Of a stretch of 64,000 nucleotides of DNA, positions 27,379 to 37,900 are shown one piece after another (within the stretch, counting starts at the first letter, position 1; every line of letters begins with the position of its first letter). The notes under the pieces are model-generated. The model saw nothing but the letters and a program-made list of their open reading frames with translations. It did not search any database and was not told where the DNA came from. The translations under genes were made by a program, and so were the position numbers. This stretch comes from Mycolicibacterium duvalii. Lineage in GTDB: Bacteria; Actinomycetota; Actinomycetes; Mycobacteriales; Mycobacteriaceae. The stretch is taken from positions 4,774,001-4,838,000 of the forward strand of contig NZ_AP022563.1 of the NCBI RefSeq assembly GCF_010726645.1, read 5' to 3'.

Positions 27379-28512
27379 TCAGTTCGTGTCGCCGGCGGTG
27401 GCGGCGACGTCGTCGCCGAACCACTTCTCCTTGATGATGTTGTAGGTGCCGTCCTCGCGCATCCGGATCAGCGCCTGGTTGATCGGTTTGCGCAGCGGGC
27501 TGTCGATGTTGAACACGAAGCCCTGGTTCTCCTCCTGGAAGACCGGCCCGGCCAGCACCGCGACGCCTTCGCCCCGATGGGCCACGTAGTAGCGCAGCAC
27601 GGGGGAGTCGAACACCACCGCGTCGTAGCCTTCTTCGCGCAGCAGGTGGTAGGAGTCCTCGATGGTGTCGGTCTCGGTGGCGTCGATGCCCATGCTGCGC
27701 AGGAACGTCGCCGCGGTGGTGTCGGTCACGGTGGCCACCGATTTCTCGTAGAGGTCGGCCGGACCGGTGATCTTGGCGTCCAGCTTGGCCACCGTCAGCG
27801 TGGCGCTGAGGTTGGCCGAGTAGAACGAGATGAACACGATGCCCGCGAATCCCCACAGGATCGCCAGTGACCGGGTGATCGTCGTCGTCGCGGTGGTGCT
27901 GTTCTTCCCGACCAGCGAGCCGATGCCCCAGCTGAACGACTGGAAGATGCCGGGGAAGTAGGACCGTGACACCACCGGCTTGGCGACGCGGCGCTCGAGC
28001 AGCCAGAACACGTGTGCCGGAATCACACTGACGACCACGGCCGCGCTGAGCCAGATCAACATGGTGCGGGAGAACAGCAGATCGAGGTACCCGCCCAGAC
28101 CGGGCACCGCGGGCCGGGTATCGTGCACGGGCACGATGATCTGCAGCCCGCCGTCGAGCGTCGGTTGGGAGAAGTCGAAGCGCTGCTCGCGATCGGCGGT
28201 CAGCGAGATGGCACCGATCGCCACGTCGGCGCGGTTGTCGGCCACCGCGGACAGCTGGCCGGCGACGTTGTCGGTGCGCAGGAACTCGGTCGGCACGTCC
28301 AGGCGGTTGGAGATCTCGTTCCACAGATCGATGCTGAACCCGGTCAGCTCCCCGCCGCTGGTCTCCATGACGAAGGGCTCGAGCGGATGGATCGCCACGG
28401 TCACCGGTTCGGGATCGGCGGTCTCGGTGCCCGGCTGGGCGGCCGCCGGCGGCGCCGCGAGCAGAGCCCCCCACAACAGGGCCAGGACAACAGCAAATCG
28501 GCGGGCGCCCAC
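27379..28512 (-). CDS. Prokaryotic ionotropic-glutamate-receptor-like ligand-gated channel
   Basis: A 377-residue exported membrane protein with the layout signal peptide (1-25), solute-binding lobe S1 (35-135), TM1 (148-170), re-entrant pore segment (185-203), TM2 (213-236), lobe S2 (240-365). S1 has the ligand-contact pattern ISLTADREQRFDFS with Arg108; S2 has FDSPVLRYY with Asp302. The end of TM2, FYSANLSATLTV (230-241), resembles the SYTANLAAFL gating signature of animal glutamate receptors. The pore lacks the TVGYG filter of GluR0-type potassium channels. A plain ABC-transporter binding protein would lack the inserted helices. It starts at GTG 28512 with GAAGGAG 10 nt upstream, 43 nt past embB on the same strand. 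Ligand and ion are unknown. Confidence 0.82.
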   Translation of the reverse strand: MGARRFAVVLALLWGALLAAPPAAAQPGTETADPEPVTVAIHPLEPFVMETSGGELTGFSIDLWNEISNRLDVPTEFLRTDNVAGQLSAVADNRADVAIGAISLTADREQRFDFSQPTLDGGLQIIVPVHDTRPAVPGLGGYLDLLFSRTMLIWLSAAVVVSVIPAHVFWLLERRVAKPVVSRSYFPGIFQSFSWGIGSLVGKNSTTATTTITRSLAILWGFAGIVFISFYSANLSATLTVAKLDAKITGPADLYEKSVATVTDTTAATFLRSMGIDATETDTIEDSYHLLREEGYDAVVFDSPVLRYYVAHRGEGVAVLAGPVFQEENQGFVFNIDSPLRKPINQALIRMREDGTYNIIKEKWFGDDVAATAGDTN

Positions 28513-28555
28513 GGGCGAATCACTCCTTCGTCTCGGAGGTGACCCTAACCCACGG

Positions 28556-31500
28556 TCATGGCTGGATCCGGATCGGACCGGGCGAGTACAGCCCGGAGCG
28601 GGTGGCCTCGCCCAACTCGATCTCGGCGGATTCCGCGTCGACGATGGTGTCGAAGCGGCGCAGCGAGCCCCAATCCTGGCCCCAGTCCTGGGACAGATAG
28701 GTCGACATCACCGAAGCCCGCAGCAGCAGATCGGTGATGCCCAGCAACCCGCCGTTGAGGCCGTCCTGCCAGGTGTCGGTGCTCTGCAGTTTGGCGTAGT
28801 AGTCCGGCGAGATCCGGAACTTCGGGATCTCGGTGACCCCGTTGGCGTGCAGCATCGGCTGCTGGCACGGGAACGCCAGACCGACCGCCCAGTCCATCAG
28901 CACCGGTTCCTCGGAGCCCACGTACTCCTGGACCGAGCGCAGTTCGGGCACCCGTGGCGGCGTCACCGCGACCCAGTCGCCCTGCCCGAGATCGAGGTCC
29001 TCGGCGATCACCCGGACCGCGACCGCGTCGGCGGGAATCTGCGCGCGGGGGTAGCGCAGGTTGCGCCACGACGGGGTGGGGCCGATGTCGTACGGGCTGA
29101 CCCGCCCCGCGGGCATCGGCGCACCGTCCGGCCCGGCGGTCGCATACTCCAGTTCCACGGTCTGCCCGGAGGTGAATCCTTCGGCGACGCTGCGTCCGGC
29201 GATGGTTCCCGCCGCGGTGATGACCAGCAGCGGGTGCGCATCGTCGGCCGGCGGCAGTTCGTACCACGACGAGGCCAGCTTGCTCTCCTGCTGCGCCCCT
29301 TCGGAATAGGTCCCCGCGACGGGCACCCGGGTGGGGTCCAGGCCGTACGGCAGCGGCACGGTGGAGCCGTTGATCCCCGGTCGTGACAGCTCGACCGGAC
29401 GGTTCCAGTCGTAGTCGGTGCCGGGCTGCGGATTGTTGAGCCGGATCGCCTCGGCGATGATCCGCTCGGGAACGCCGTTGGGGGAGAAGCCCATCGGGTT
29501 CGCCCCGCCCAGCGGGCCCAACGGACCCGACGGCTGACCCGGGAGCGCCTGCAGGAAGCCGTCGTTCGAGTCGGGTTCGACGAGCACGTCGTCGGCCAGT
29601 CCGCAGCCGCCCGCGAAGGCGCGAATGTTGGCCCAGCCGTTGGAGTACGTCGGGTACTGGCGGACGACCCCCACCGCCATCGACGCCACGAACACCGTCA
29701 CCATGAATCCCGCGGCGATCGGGATCGGGGCGGCGGTGAGTTTGTCGACCACCCGGGATCGGCGTCCGGGAAAGACGTGCAACCAGAACGCCCACAACGC
29801 GGTGAGCGCGAAGAGTGCGAAGAACACCCCGCTGACCGTGACGCCGCCCAGCTGCGGCACCGAATTGTTGAACGGCACACCGAAGTTGGAGACGTACCAC
29901 CACCCGTTGGTGGAGGCGAAACACAAGGCCAGCACGAAGAACACCAACGCCAGGAACACCATCCGGTTGCGCGCGGAGCGCAGCACCGCCGGTGACAGCA
30001 GCACCGTGGCCAGCGCGGCCATCGCCGCACCGACCGCGGCGAACAACCCGAAATGGTGGATCCACTTGGTCGGCGTGAACATCAGGAAGAAGATGGTGGC
30101 GAAGATGACGCCCATCAGCCGCCAGGCCGGACCACGCGCCACGCCGGGCACGCGCTTGCGTCGCAGCATCATGAACAGCGACGGGAACAGGCACATCGCG
30201 GTGAACAGGAACGCGAAACGGCGCGAGATGGCGCCGTCGACGGTCGGCAGGACCAGGTAGTAGTAGCGCAGGTTCTCGGTGTACCACTCCTGGCTGGGGC
30301 CGATCGCGGTGCGAATCCTGGTGGCTTCCAGCACCGTTGCCAACGTCTGATCGGCGAACACCACCGCCAGGATCACGGTGCCCGCGGCCAGCAGCGGTGC
30401 CAGCAGAGGCCAGGTACCCACCCATTGCCGGCGGCGCATCAGGATGCGCAGGATGGGCCGGCCGCCGGCCACCAGGGCCGCGACCGCGATCAGGCCGGTC
30501 GGCTGGATACCGAGGGTGAACGCGGCGGTGATGATCGCGAAGGCGGCGGGGGTCAGCCGGCCCGAGCTGATCGCACGTTCGATCAGCACATAGGTGATCA
30601 GCGCGCCGGTGGCGATCTGGCCCTCCGGGCGCAGCCCGTTGTTGAACGGCATCCACGCGCCCAGCAGGACCAGCCCGGCTGCCCACAGGGCGGGACGGCT
30701 GGCCAGCACCGCGGGCCCGAGCCGGGGCAGGACCTCGCGGGACAGCAGCAGCCAGCAGATCAGCGAGCACACCAGATCTGGCAGCCGGATCCAGATGCTG
30801 GCGGTGCTGACCTGGGTCATCAACGCCAGCAGGTTGTAGTACCAGCCGAACGGGTCCTCCGGGCTGCCGAACCAGCGGAAGTAGTTCGACATGTAGCCGG
30901 CATGTTCGGCCACCCGGGCCATGCCCAGGATGTAGCCGTCGTCGGAGGAGTTGGCGCCGATGACATACCAGAGCGCGAACCCGCCCACGACCACCCCGTC
31001 GACCGGGCTGGCGGTCCGCCAGCGGGTCGGGATCAGCCGTCGCATCCGCCTGCCGTCGAGGCGGTCCAGCCGCCACAGCGCCAGCAGCGCCACCGCGGTG
31101 CAGACGATCGCCAGCAGGATCGCGGCCAGCTTCAGCGGGGTCGGCTGGGTGGTGAAACGGGTGTCGATGGTCGCCGACAGCGACAGACCCGGCGGGGCCG
31201 GCCCGACGAGGTCGGTGAACACGCCGACGATGGCCGGCCGCAGGTTCGGGTCGGAGTAGCCGGTGCGTTGCGGCGCACCGGCGTCCTCACCGGAGGTCTG
31301 GGTCAGGCCGACGAAGTCGGCGTAGGTGCCGTCCAGGTTCGAGGTGATCTCGATGGTCGAGCAACCGCCCATCCGCTCGCGGTCGACGCTGGCCACCACG
31401 ACGTTGCGCACGATCACGTCGACGCGTTCGTCGGTGACGTTGACCAGCATCGCGTTCAGCGCCGCGTCGCGGCCCTCGGCGGGCGCGGTGCCCAGCAGCA

Positions 31501-31735
31501 GCCCGCCGTCGGCGGGCATGTCGGCGACCGCGGAGCACGGGATCGTCGCGGTCAGGCTCACCGGCGCCTGGCTGATCAGCGGCGCGGTGACGTTGTCGAG
31601 CTGCCCGCCCTGCGGCCAGTTCAGCGTCGCGGTGGTCTGCGTGACGGGCAGCAGCGGCGTCGCGACGGCCAGCAGGAACCCGAGCAGGCCGGCGATCGTG
31701 GCGACCCACCGCGCCGTCTTGACGTCCCTACTCAC
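28556..31735 (-). CDS. embB: Arabinosyltransferase EmbB
   Basis: GT-C arabinosyltransferase of 1059 residues that with EmbA makes the alpha-(1-3)-branched Ara6 ends of arabinogalactan, using decaprenyl-phosphoryl-arabinose; target of ethambutol. The N-terminal jellyroll, about 15 membrane helices and the C-terminal carbohydrate-binding domain (ending WDQDWGSLRRF-like block and GLYSPGPIRIQP) are all present. The ethambutol region reads SSDDGYILGMARV, with the Met equivalent to tuberculosis Met306 at residue 272. The N-terminus lacks about 25 residues seen in M. tuberculosis. It starts inside the embA stop (GTGA overlap), so it is the last Emb gene of the transcript. Confidence 0.97.
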   Translation of the reverse strand: MSRDVKTARWVATIAGLLGFLLAVATPLLPVTQTTATLNWPQGGQLDNVTAPLISQAPVSLTATIPCSAVADMPADGGLLLGTAPAEGRDAALNAMLVNVTDERVDVIVRNVVVASVDRERMGGCSTIEITSNLDGTYADFVGLTQTSGEDAGAPQRTGYSDPNLRPAIVGVFTDLVGPAPPGLSLSATIDTRFTTQPTPLKLAAILLAIVCTAVALLALWRLDRLDGRRMRRLIPTRWRTASPVDGVVVGGFALWYVIGANSSDDGYILGMARVAEHAGYMSNYFRWFGSPEDPFGWYYNLLALMTQVSTASIWIRLPDLVCSLICWLLLSREVLPRLGPAVLASRPALWAAGLVLLGAWMPFNNGLRPEGQIATGALITYVLIERAISSGRLTPAAFAIITAAFTLGIQPTGLIAVAALVAGGRPILRILMRRRQWVGTWPLLAPLLAAGTVILAVVFADQTLATVLEATRIRTAIGPSQEWYTENLRYYYLVLPTVDGAISRRFAFLFTAMCLFPSLFMMLRRKRVPGVARGPAWRLMGVIFATIFFLMFTPTKWIHHFGLFAAVGAAMAALATVLLSPAVLRSARNRMVFLALVFFVLALCFASTNGWWYVSNFGVPFNNSVPQLGGVTVSGVFFALFALTALWAFWLHVFPGRRSRVVDKLTAAPIPIAAGFMVTVFVASMAVGVVRQYPTYSNGWANIRAFAGGCGLADDVLVEPDSNDGFLQALPGQPSGPLGPLGGANPMGFSPNGVPERIIAEAIRLNNPQPGTDYDWNRPVELSRPGINGSTVPLPYGLDPTRVPVAGTYSEGAQQESKLASSWYELPPADDAHPLLVITAAGTIAGRSVAEGFTSGQTVELEYATAGPDGAPMPAGRVSPYDIGPTPSWRNLRYPRAQIPADAVAVRVIAEDLDLGQGDWVAVTPPRVPELRSVQEYVGSEEPVLMDWAVGLAFPCQQPMLHANGVTEIPKFRISPDYYAKLQSTDTWQDGLNGGLLGITDLLLRASVMSTYLSQDWGQDWGSLRRFDTIVDAESAEIELGEATRSGLYSPGPIRIQP

Positions 31736-34700
31736 GGCAGCGCCCTGATCGGTCCGCCGCGACTCCAGCCGAACACTCGCGTCGTTCCTTCCTCGATCGC
31801 CGCGTTCGGCGCCTCGTCAGCGGGCACCACCCGCAGATAGCGCTCGATCGAACCCCAGTCGCGGTACCAGTCGCCGCGCAGATAGGTCGGGATCGTCGCG
31901 GTGCGCAGCAACGCCTGGATGAACAGGAACGGGCCGCCGTCCTCGGCGGACTGCCACTGGTTCGACGAGGCCACCACCTGCTTGAAGTTCGGCAGGATCC
32001 GGTACTCGGGCAGCTCGGCGACGCCGAGGTGCTGGGAAGCCGGCCGCTGGCACGGGAAGTTCGACGCGGTCGCGATGTCCATCAGCACCGGGGTCTGCGA
32101 CCCGAGGTACTCGCCGGCGGTCTGCAGCACCGGCACCCGCGGCGGGGTGAACGCGAACCACTGGTCCTCGGACAGGTTCGGGTCGTCGGCGACGATGCGC
32201 ACCACGTTGGCCTCCGGCGGCGCCCACGACAGCGGGAAGCGCAGGTTGCGCCACGCCTTCTGCTGAAAGATGTCGATCGGCTGCACCTGGCCCAGCGCCT
32301 GGTAGGAGCCGTCCGGGCGGTGCACCCCCCACTGCAGCTTCAGCGACTGGCCGTAGTTGAACGAGCCGTCCTCCTCGTAGTACCAGATCGCCCCCGCGGC
32401 GGCGACGGTCACCAACGGCCGGTCCGGGGTGCGGGGCGGCAGCTGATACCACGCCGAGGTGGCCTCGGCGGCCAGGGTGTTCTCGTCGAAGCTGCCCATC
32501 ACCGGGGTGCGGTCGGGGTCCAGGCCGAACGGCAGGAACACCCGCGACCCGTTCACCCCCTCGGGGCCGTAGCCGCCGCCGGTGCCGGCGGCGAAACCGA
32601 CGCCGATGTTGGGTTTGTCGACCGGGCCGTCGGAGTTCACGGTGCCGGGGTTGGCGGCCACCGGCTCGGCCGGTTCGAGAGTGTCGCTGACCCCGTTGGG
32701 GGTGAACCCGATCGGGTCCTCGCCGCCGAGGGGACCGTACTCGCCGAACCGCTGGCCGGGGACCGGCTCCAGCATGCCGGCGTTGGTATCGGGCTCGACG
32801 AGGACGTGGTCGGCCATCCCGCAGCTGGTGCCCTGCAGTCCGGAGGTCAACGCGGCCAGGTTGGCCGCACCGGTGGTGTAGACCGGGTAGCGGCCCACGG
32901 TGGCCTTGACCATCGAGCCGAGCTCGAGCACCACCATGATGGTCGCGACGATCAGCAGCGGCGTCGAGGCCAGCGCCCGGTTCCGGCCGGTGTCGGCGAC
33001 CTGGGTGTGCCCGGCGTAGTCCATCCGGAAGTGCAGCCAGCCGGCCAGCAGGCCGCCGACAATGGCCAGCACCAGGAAGATCGTGGTCACCGGGTAGCCG
33101 AAGATCACCGGCTGCTTGTCGAACCACGGCACCCCGTAGTTGGCGACATAGAACCAGCCGTTGATTCCCGAGGTGGACCAGGCCAGCACGAACAGCAGCG
33201 CGGTGACATACAGCGCCAGGTTGCGTCGGGAGTGCAGTCCCACCCGGGCGAACGCGAACGCGGTGACCGCGCCGAGCGCGCCGGCCAGGCCGGCGAAAGC
33301 GCCGAACTGAACCGCCCACTTGGTCGGCGTCAGCGTGAGCAGCAGCAGCCCCACCGCGGTGGTACCGGTCAGCCGCCACAGCGGCGCGCCGACGGCGCCG
33401 GGCACCTTGCCGCGCCGCAGCAGCACCATGATCAGGCCGAACAGGCACAGCAGCAGGATCAGCACCGAGAAGCGCCGCGACAGGGACCCGTCCACACTGT
33501 CCTCGACGGTGAGGAAGTAATAGCGCAGGAACTCCTGATACCACGGCAGAGTCGGCCCGACGACGTACTTGATGCGTACCGATTCGGCGACCGTGGCCAG
33601 CGTCTGGTCACGGAACACGATCACGAACACCAGGGACGCGGCCGCCACCAGCGGCGTCACCGTGGCGCCCACGCCGGCCACGGCCCGGCGCGCGGAGATC
33701 ACCCGGGTGATCGCCCGGGCCCCGACCAGCAGCGGTGCCAGCGCGATCAGACCCTGCGGAGCGAGCGTGATCGAGAACATCGCGACCACAACCGCCACCG
33801 CGGCGGGCCACAACCGCCGGGTACCGATTGTTCGTTCCACGAGCATCCAGACCGCGACGGTGCCGAACGCGATCAGTGGTTCGGGCCGCAGCCCGTTGTT
33901 GAACGGCAGCCAGGCCGCCAGGAACACCGCGGCGCCGGTCCACACGGCGATCTTGTTGTCGGCGATCCGGCGGCCCAGCCGCGGCAACACGCATCGGCTG
34001 ATGACCAGCCACGTCCCGATGGCTGCGAGGGTGGCGGGCAGCCGCATCCACACGCCGGCCGTGCTCACCGCCGCCAGCTGGGCCAGCACGCTCTGATACC
34101 AGTCGAACGGCGCTTCCGACGCGCCGAAGTACCGGAAGTAGTTGGTCAGGTAGCCGGCCTCCGACGACACCCGCGCGATCGTCAGGTTGTAGCCGTCGTC
34201 GGACGACTGCGCGCCCACCACGTGCCACACCAGCAGAGCACCGACGACGCCGGCGTCGGCCAGCCAGGTCGACAGCCCGACCCGGCGCCACCGCGTCGGC
34301 GGGCGTCGGCCCCCGGCGCGGTCGAGCAGCGCCAGCGCGACGATCGATGCGAGCACGCACAGCACGCCGAGCACCATCACGACGGTCTTCAGCGGGGTCG
34401 GCGAGGTGATGAAGCGGGTGTCCACCTCGATCCGGCCGGCCAGCCCGGCGTCCGTGCCGACCTCCAGGTCGGTGAAGACACCGGCCACCTGCGGTCGCTT
34501 GTCGACGCTCAGTGTGCCGGTGGCGCCCGGGATGCCGACGAAGTCGGCGCCGACAGCGGCGACGTCGGCCCAGATTCGCAGCTCGCTGCACGCACCGGCG
34601 TCCACCTCGGCGCGCGGCGCCACCGCGGCCACCGTGTCGCGGAACGCGACGTAGACGACGTCGTCGTTGGCCCGGACGAACAGTCCGTTGCGGCCGGCGT

Positions 34701-34974
34701 CGATGCCGCCGGCCGGGATCGTCGAGAGCACCACCCCGCCGTCGGCGGGCATGCTCGCGACGGCCCGGCAGGGAATGGTCAGGCTCAGGGAGCGCGGCGC
34801 CCCGGACACCAGCGGGGCGGTGATGTCCTCGACGAATCCGTCATCGTCGACGGCCTGCGGCCATGGGATGGTCGCGGTGGTCTGGGTGACGGGCAGCAGC
34901 GGCGTCAACGCGCACAGCACAATTCCGAGCAGCCCGGCGACGAACGCGACAAGACGGGCGGTCGGGGCGGGCAC
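31732..34974 (-). CDS. embA: Arabinosyltransferase EmbA
   Basis: A 1080-residue partner of EmbB in arabinogalactan arabinan branching. It has the common Emb architecture: N-terminal helix and jellyroll, the catalytic loop SSDDGYNLTIARV with the acidic pair, multiple membrane helices, and a C-terminal domain ending in the segment before 31732. Identity as EmbA is from position between embC and embB and from the YNLTIARV variant of the loop (EmbB has YILGMARV, EmbC YILTMARV). It begins 21 nt after embC and overlaps embB, consistent with an embCAB operon. Confidence 0.96.
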   Translation of the reverse strand: MPAPTARLVAFVAGLLGIVLCALTPLLPVTQTTATIPWPQAVDDDGFVEDITAPLVSGAPRSLSLTIPCRAVASMPADGGVVLSTIPAGGIDAGRNGLFVRANDDVVYVAFRDTVAAVAPRAEVDAGACSELRIWADVAAVGADFVGIPGATGTLSVDKRPQVAGVFTDLEVGTDAGLAGRIEVDTRFITSPTPLKTVVMVLGVLCVLASIVALALLDRAGGRRPPTRWRRVGLSTWLADAGVVGALLVWHVVGAQSSDDGYNLTIARVSSEAGYLTNYFRYFGASEAPFDWYQSVLAQLAAVSTAGVWMRLPATLAAIGTWLVISRCVLPRLGRRIADNKIAVWTGAAVFLAAWLPFNNGLRPEPLIAFGTVAVWMLVERTIGTRRLWPAAVAVVVAMFSITLAPQGLIALAPLLVGARAITRVISARRAVAGVGATVTPLVAAASLVFVIVFRDQTLATVAESVRIKYVVGPTLPWYQEFLRYYFLTVEDSVDGSLSRRFSVLILLLCLFGLIMVLLRRGKVPGAVGAPLWRLTGTTAVGLLLLTLTPTKWAVQFGAFAGLAGALGAVTAFAFARVGLHSRRNLALYVTALLFVLAWSTSGINGWFYVANYGVPWFDKQPVIFGYPVTTIFLVLAIVGGLLAGWLHFRMDYAGHTQVADTGRNRALASTPLLIVATIMVVLELGSMVKATVGRYPVYTTGAANLAALTSGLQGTSCGMADHVLVEPDTNAGMLEPVPGQRFGEYGPLGGEDPIGFTPNGVSDTLEPAEPVAANPGTVNSDGPVDKPNIGVGFAAGTGGGYGPEGVNGSRVFLPFGLDPDRTPVMGSFDENTLAAEATSAWYQLPPRTPDRPLVTVAAAGAIWYYEEDGSFNYGQSLKLQWGVHRPDGSYQALGQVQPIDIFQQKAWRNLRFPLSWAPPEANVVRIVADDPNLSEDQWFAFTPPRVPVLQTAGEYLGSQTPVLMDIATASNFPCQRPASQHLGVAELPEYRILPNFKQVVASSNQWQSAEDGGPFLFIQALLRTATIPTYLRGDWYRDWGSIERYLRVVPADEAPNAAIEEGTTRVFGWSRGGPIRALP

Positions 34975-34995
34975 GAGGCTCGATGGTAGACGCCG

Positions 34996-37900
34996 TCAGC
35001 TCAGCCGCAGCGGCGCCGGGCTCCACAGGCCGCTGCGCGTTGCCGAACCGAGATCCAACCGGGCCGGTTCGGCGTCCGGGTAGTACGGCGTGAGCTGCTG
35101 CAGCGCTCCCCAGTCCCGGAACCAGTCGTGCTTGAGGTAGGTGGGCACCGAGGTGGCACGCAGCAGCAGTTCGGTGATGCCCAGCGGGCCGCCGCCGAGG
35201 TAGTCCATCACCGGCGAGTTGGCTTCGGCCCCGAAGCGGTCGGGCAGGATGCGCCACTTGGGCACCTCGATGACGCCGTTGCGGTGGTCGAACGGCCGCT
35301 GGCACGGGAACGCCAAGCCGACCAGCCAGTCGAGCAGCACCGGATCGGTCGAGCCGACCACGTCCTGCAGCGTGCGCAGGCTCGGGATGCGCGGTGGGGT
35401 GACGGCGATCCAGTGCTGCGGATCGAGGTCGTCGTCACTGGCGACGACCCGGATCTGGGTGGCGTCGGCCGGGATGGCGGTCAGCGGGGCTCGCAGGTTG
35501 CGCCAGGCCGGCGCCGCGCCGACGTCGCCGAACTCGACGGTGCCCGCCGGTTCGCCGTCGGGGCCGGCGTACTGCACGACGACCTCGCTGGAATCGAAGC
35601 GTCCGGCCGCGGCGATCACCAGCAGCGAGTCGGAGCGGTCGCGGTCGCGCCAGTCGTCGGGGAGCCGATACCAGGCCGAGCGCAGCGACGCCGGCTGTTG
35701 GGTACCGGCGCGCCAGCTGCCCAGGACCGGGGTCCGCGCGGGATCCAGGCCGTAGGGCAGCCGCGCACGGGAGCCGTTGACGCCGGCTGCGACGGTGGTG
35801 CCGCCTTCGGTGCCGGTTTCGCCGCCCGTGCCCGTCCCGCTGTCGTTGTCGCTGTCGGCGAAGTTGGTCGCGCCCGACTGGTCCATCACCGGGTCGGCGG
35901 AGATGTCGGACGGAATGCCGTTGGGGCGAAAGCCTTCTGCGGTCTCGGCGCCCAGCGCGTCACCGACCGTCGCCCCGATCGGCGACAGCAGACCCGCGGT
36001 CGGGTCCTGCTCGACCAGCACGTCCTCGGCCATGCCGCAGGTCTTGCCGGTCAGGGCCTGCAGGTTCGAGCGGCCCACGGTCCAGGCCGGGTACTGCCCG
36101 ATCATCGCCACGGTCAGCGACACCACCTGGAAGGCGACCAGCGCCCAGGTGACGATTGCCAACGGGGCCTGCGCCACCGACCGCCACCGGCGCCCGCCGT
36201 TGGTCGGAGGGTCGCCACGGCCGGTGAAGTGCAACCACGCGGCCACCAGCAGGGTCAGCACCGAAAGGCCCAGCAGGATGGTGGTGAAGCCGAAGTGCCA
36301 CTCGGGGAACGCGTTGGACCAGGGCACCCCGAAGTTGGAGACGTACCACCAGCCGTTGACCGTCGCGAAGGACAGCGCGGTGACGAACAGCACTGCTCCG
36401 GCGAAGACCGTGCGGTTACGCCGCGAACGCATCGCGGCCGCCGAGACGGCGACGGCGGCCAGCGCACCCAGCGAGCCGGCCAGCCCGGCGAACACCCCGA
36501 AGTGGTGGGTCCACTTCGTCGGGGTGAACATCATCGCCAGGAACGAGATGATGGTGATGCCGATGATGCGCCGGCTCGGCCCCAGCGCGGTGCCGGGGAT
36601 CCGGCCCTTGCGCAGCGACATCGCGACCGCGACGGCCAGCGCGAGCAGCAGCGTCAGCACCGCGAACCGGCGGGCGACGGAGCCGTCGGGGGTGGTGGTG
36701 AACAGCCGGGAGTAGCGGATGTGTTCGTCGAACCAGGCCAGGCTGGGGCCGACGGCCGACTTGAAGCTGCTGGCCTGCAGCTCGCTGGCCAGTGTCTGGT
36801 CCCGGAAGATCAAGAACAGGGTGACGGTGCCGGCCGCGGCGATCGGAGCCAGCAACGCCCAGTAGCCGAATCGCGAGACATGGGCGCTGACAATCGTTTT
36901 CAGCGGACCGATGGCCACCAGCAGAGCCCCGATCGCGGCAACGCCGGTGGGTCCGGAGAACAGCGTGAGCGCACCGATGATGATCGCCACCGCGACGGGG
37001 AGCAACCGGCTGGTGGCCACACCCCGTTCGACCGAGCACCAGGTCAGCAGGATGCCCAGCGCGATGATCGGCTCGGGTCGCAGGCCGTTGTTCAGCGGCA
37101 CCCAGAACGCCAGGAACAGGCCGGCCGCCGTCCACGCGGCGGCGCGGCTGTGCTTGACCGCCGAGCCCAGCCGGGGAATGACCTCGCGGCTGATCAGCCA
37201 CCAGCACGCCAGAGCCATCAGAAGAGTGGGCAACCGCATCCACACGCTGGCGGTGGACACGTGCGCCCACAGGGCCAGCAGGTCGTAGTACCACCCGAAC
37301 GGGGCTTCCGGGGTGCCGAACCAGCGGTAGTAGTTGGCCATGTAGCCGGCGTTCTCCGACACCCGCGCCATGGTGAGGATGTAGCCGTCGTCGGCGGTGT
37401 TGGCGCCGACGAAGTGCCACCACACCAGTACCGCGGTGACCAGGCCGTCCAGCGGCGACAGCGACCACCAGCGGGACGGCAGGAACCGCTTGTGCCGGCG
37501 GCCGTCGGCGCGGTCGAGCATGTGCAGCGCGACCAGCGAGGTCACCGTCATCGCGACGCCGATGATCATCGCCAGCAGCTTCAGCACGGTCGGCGATGTG
37601 CTGTACCGCGAGTCGACGGTGGCCGAGAACTCCAGGCCCGGGGGCGCCGGGCCGGACAGGTCGGTGAACACGCCGACGATCTGCGGGCGGAAGTCATAGC
37701 CGCCGCGTTCGCCGCGCAGCGGCTCGTCCGGGTTCTCGGTGGTGGCGTCGGCCTGGCCCTGGGTCAGGCCGACGAACTCGCCGGTCACCTTGTCGGCGTG
37801 CGCGGTGAACGTCAGCTCTTGACAGTCGGGTCCGAGCACCAGGTCCAGCGGCGCGCTGACCACCGGGGTGTTGCGCACGATGACGAGCAGGTCGTCGTTG

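Noticed and set aside
27379..28512. Reading the channel gene as an ABC-transporter glutamine-binding protein
   Set aside because: Two hydrophobic helices and a pore-like segment lie inside the binding domain, which simple binding proteins lack.
32029..34989. 986-codon plus-strand frame antisense to embA, and a similar one at 35128-38259
   Set aside because: Antisense shadows of GC-rich emb genes; no domains or start signals.
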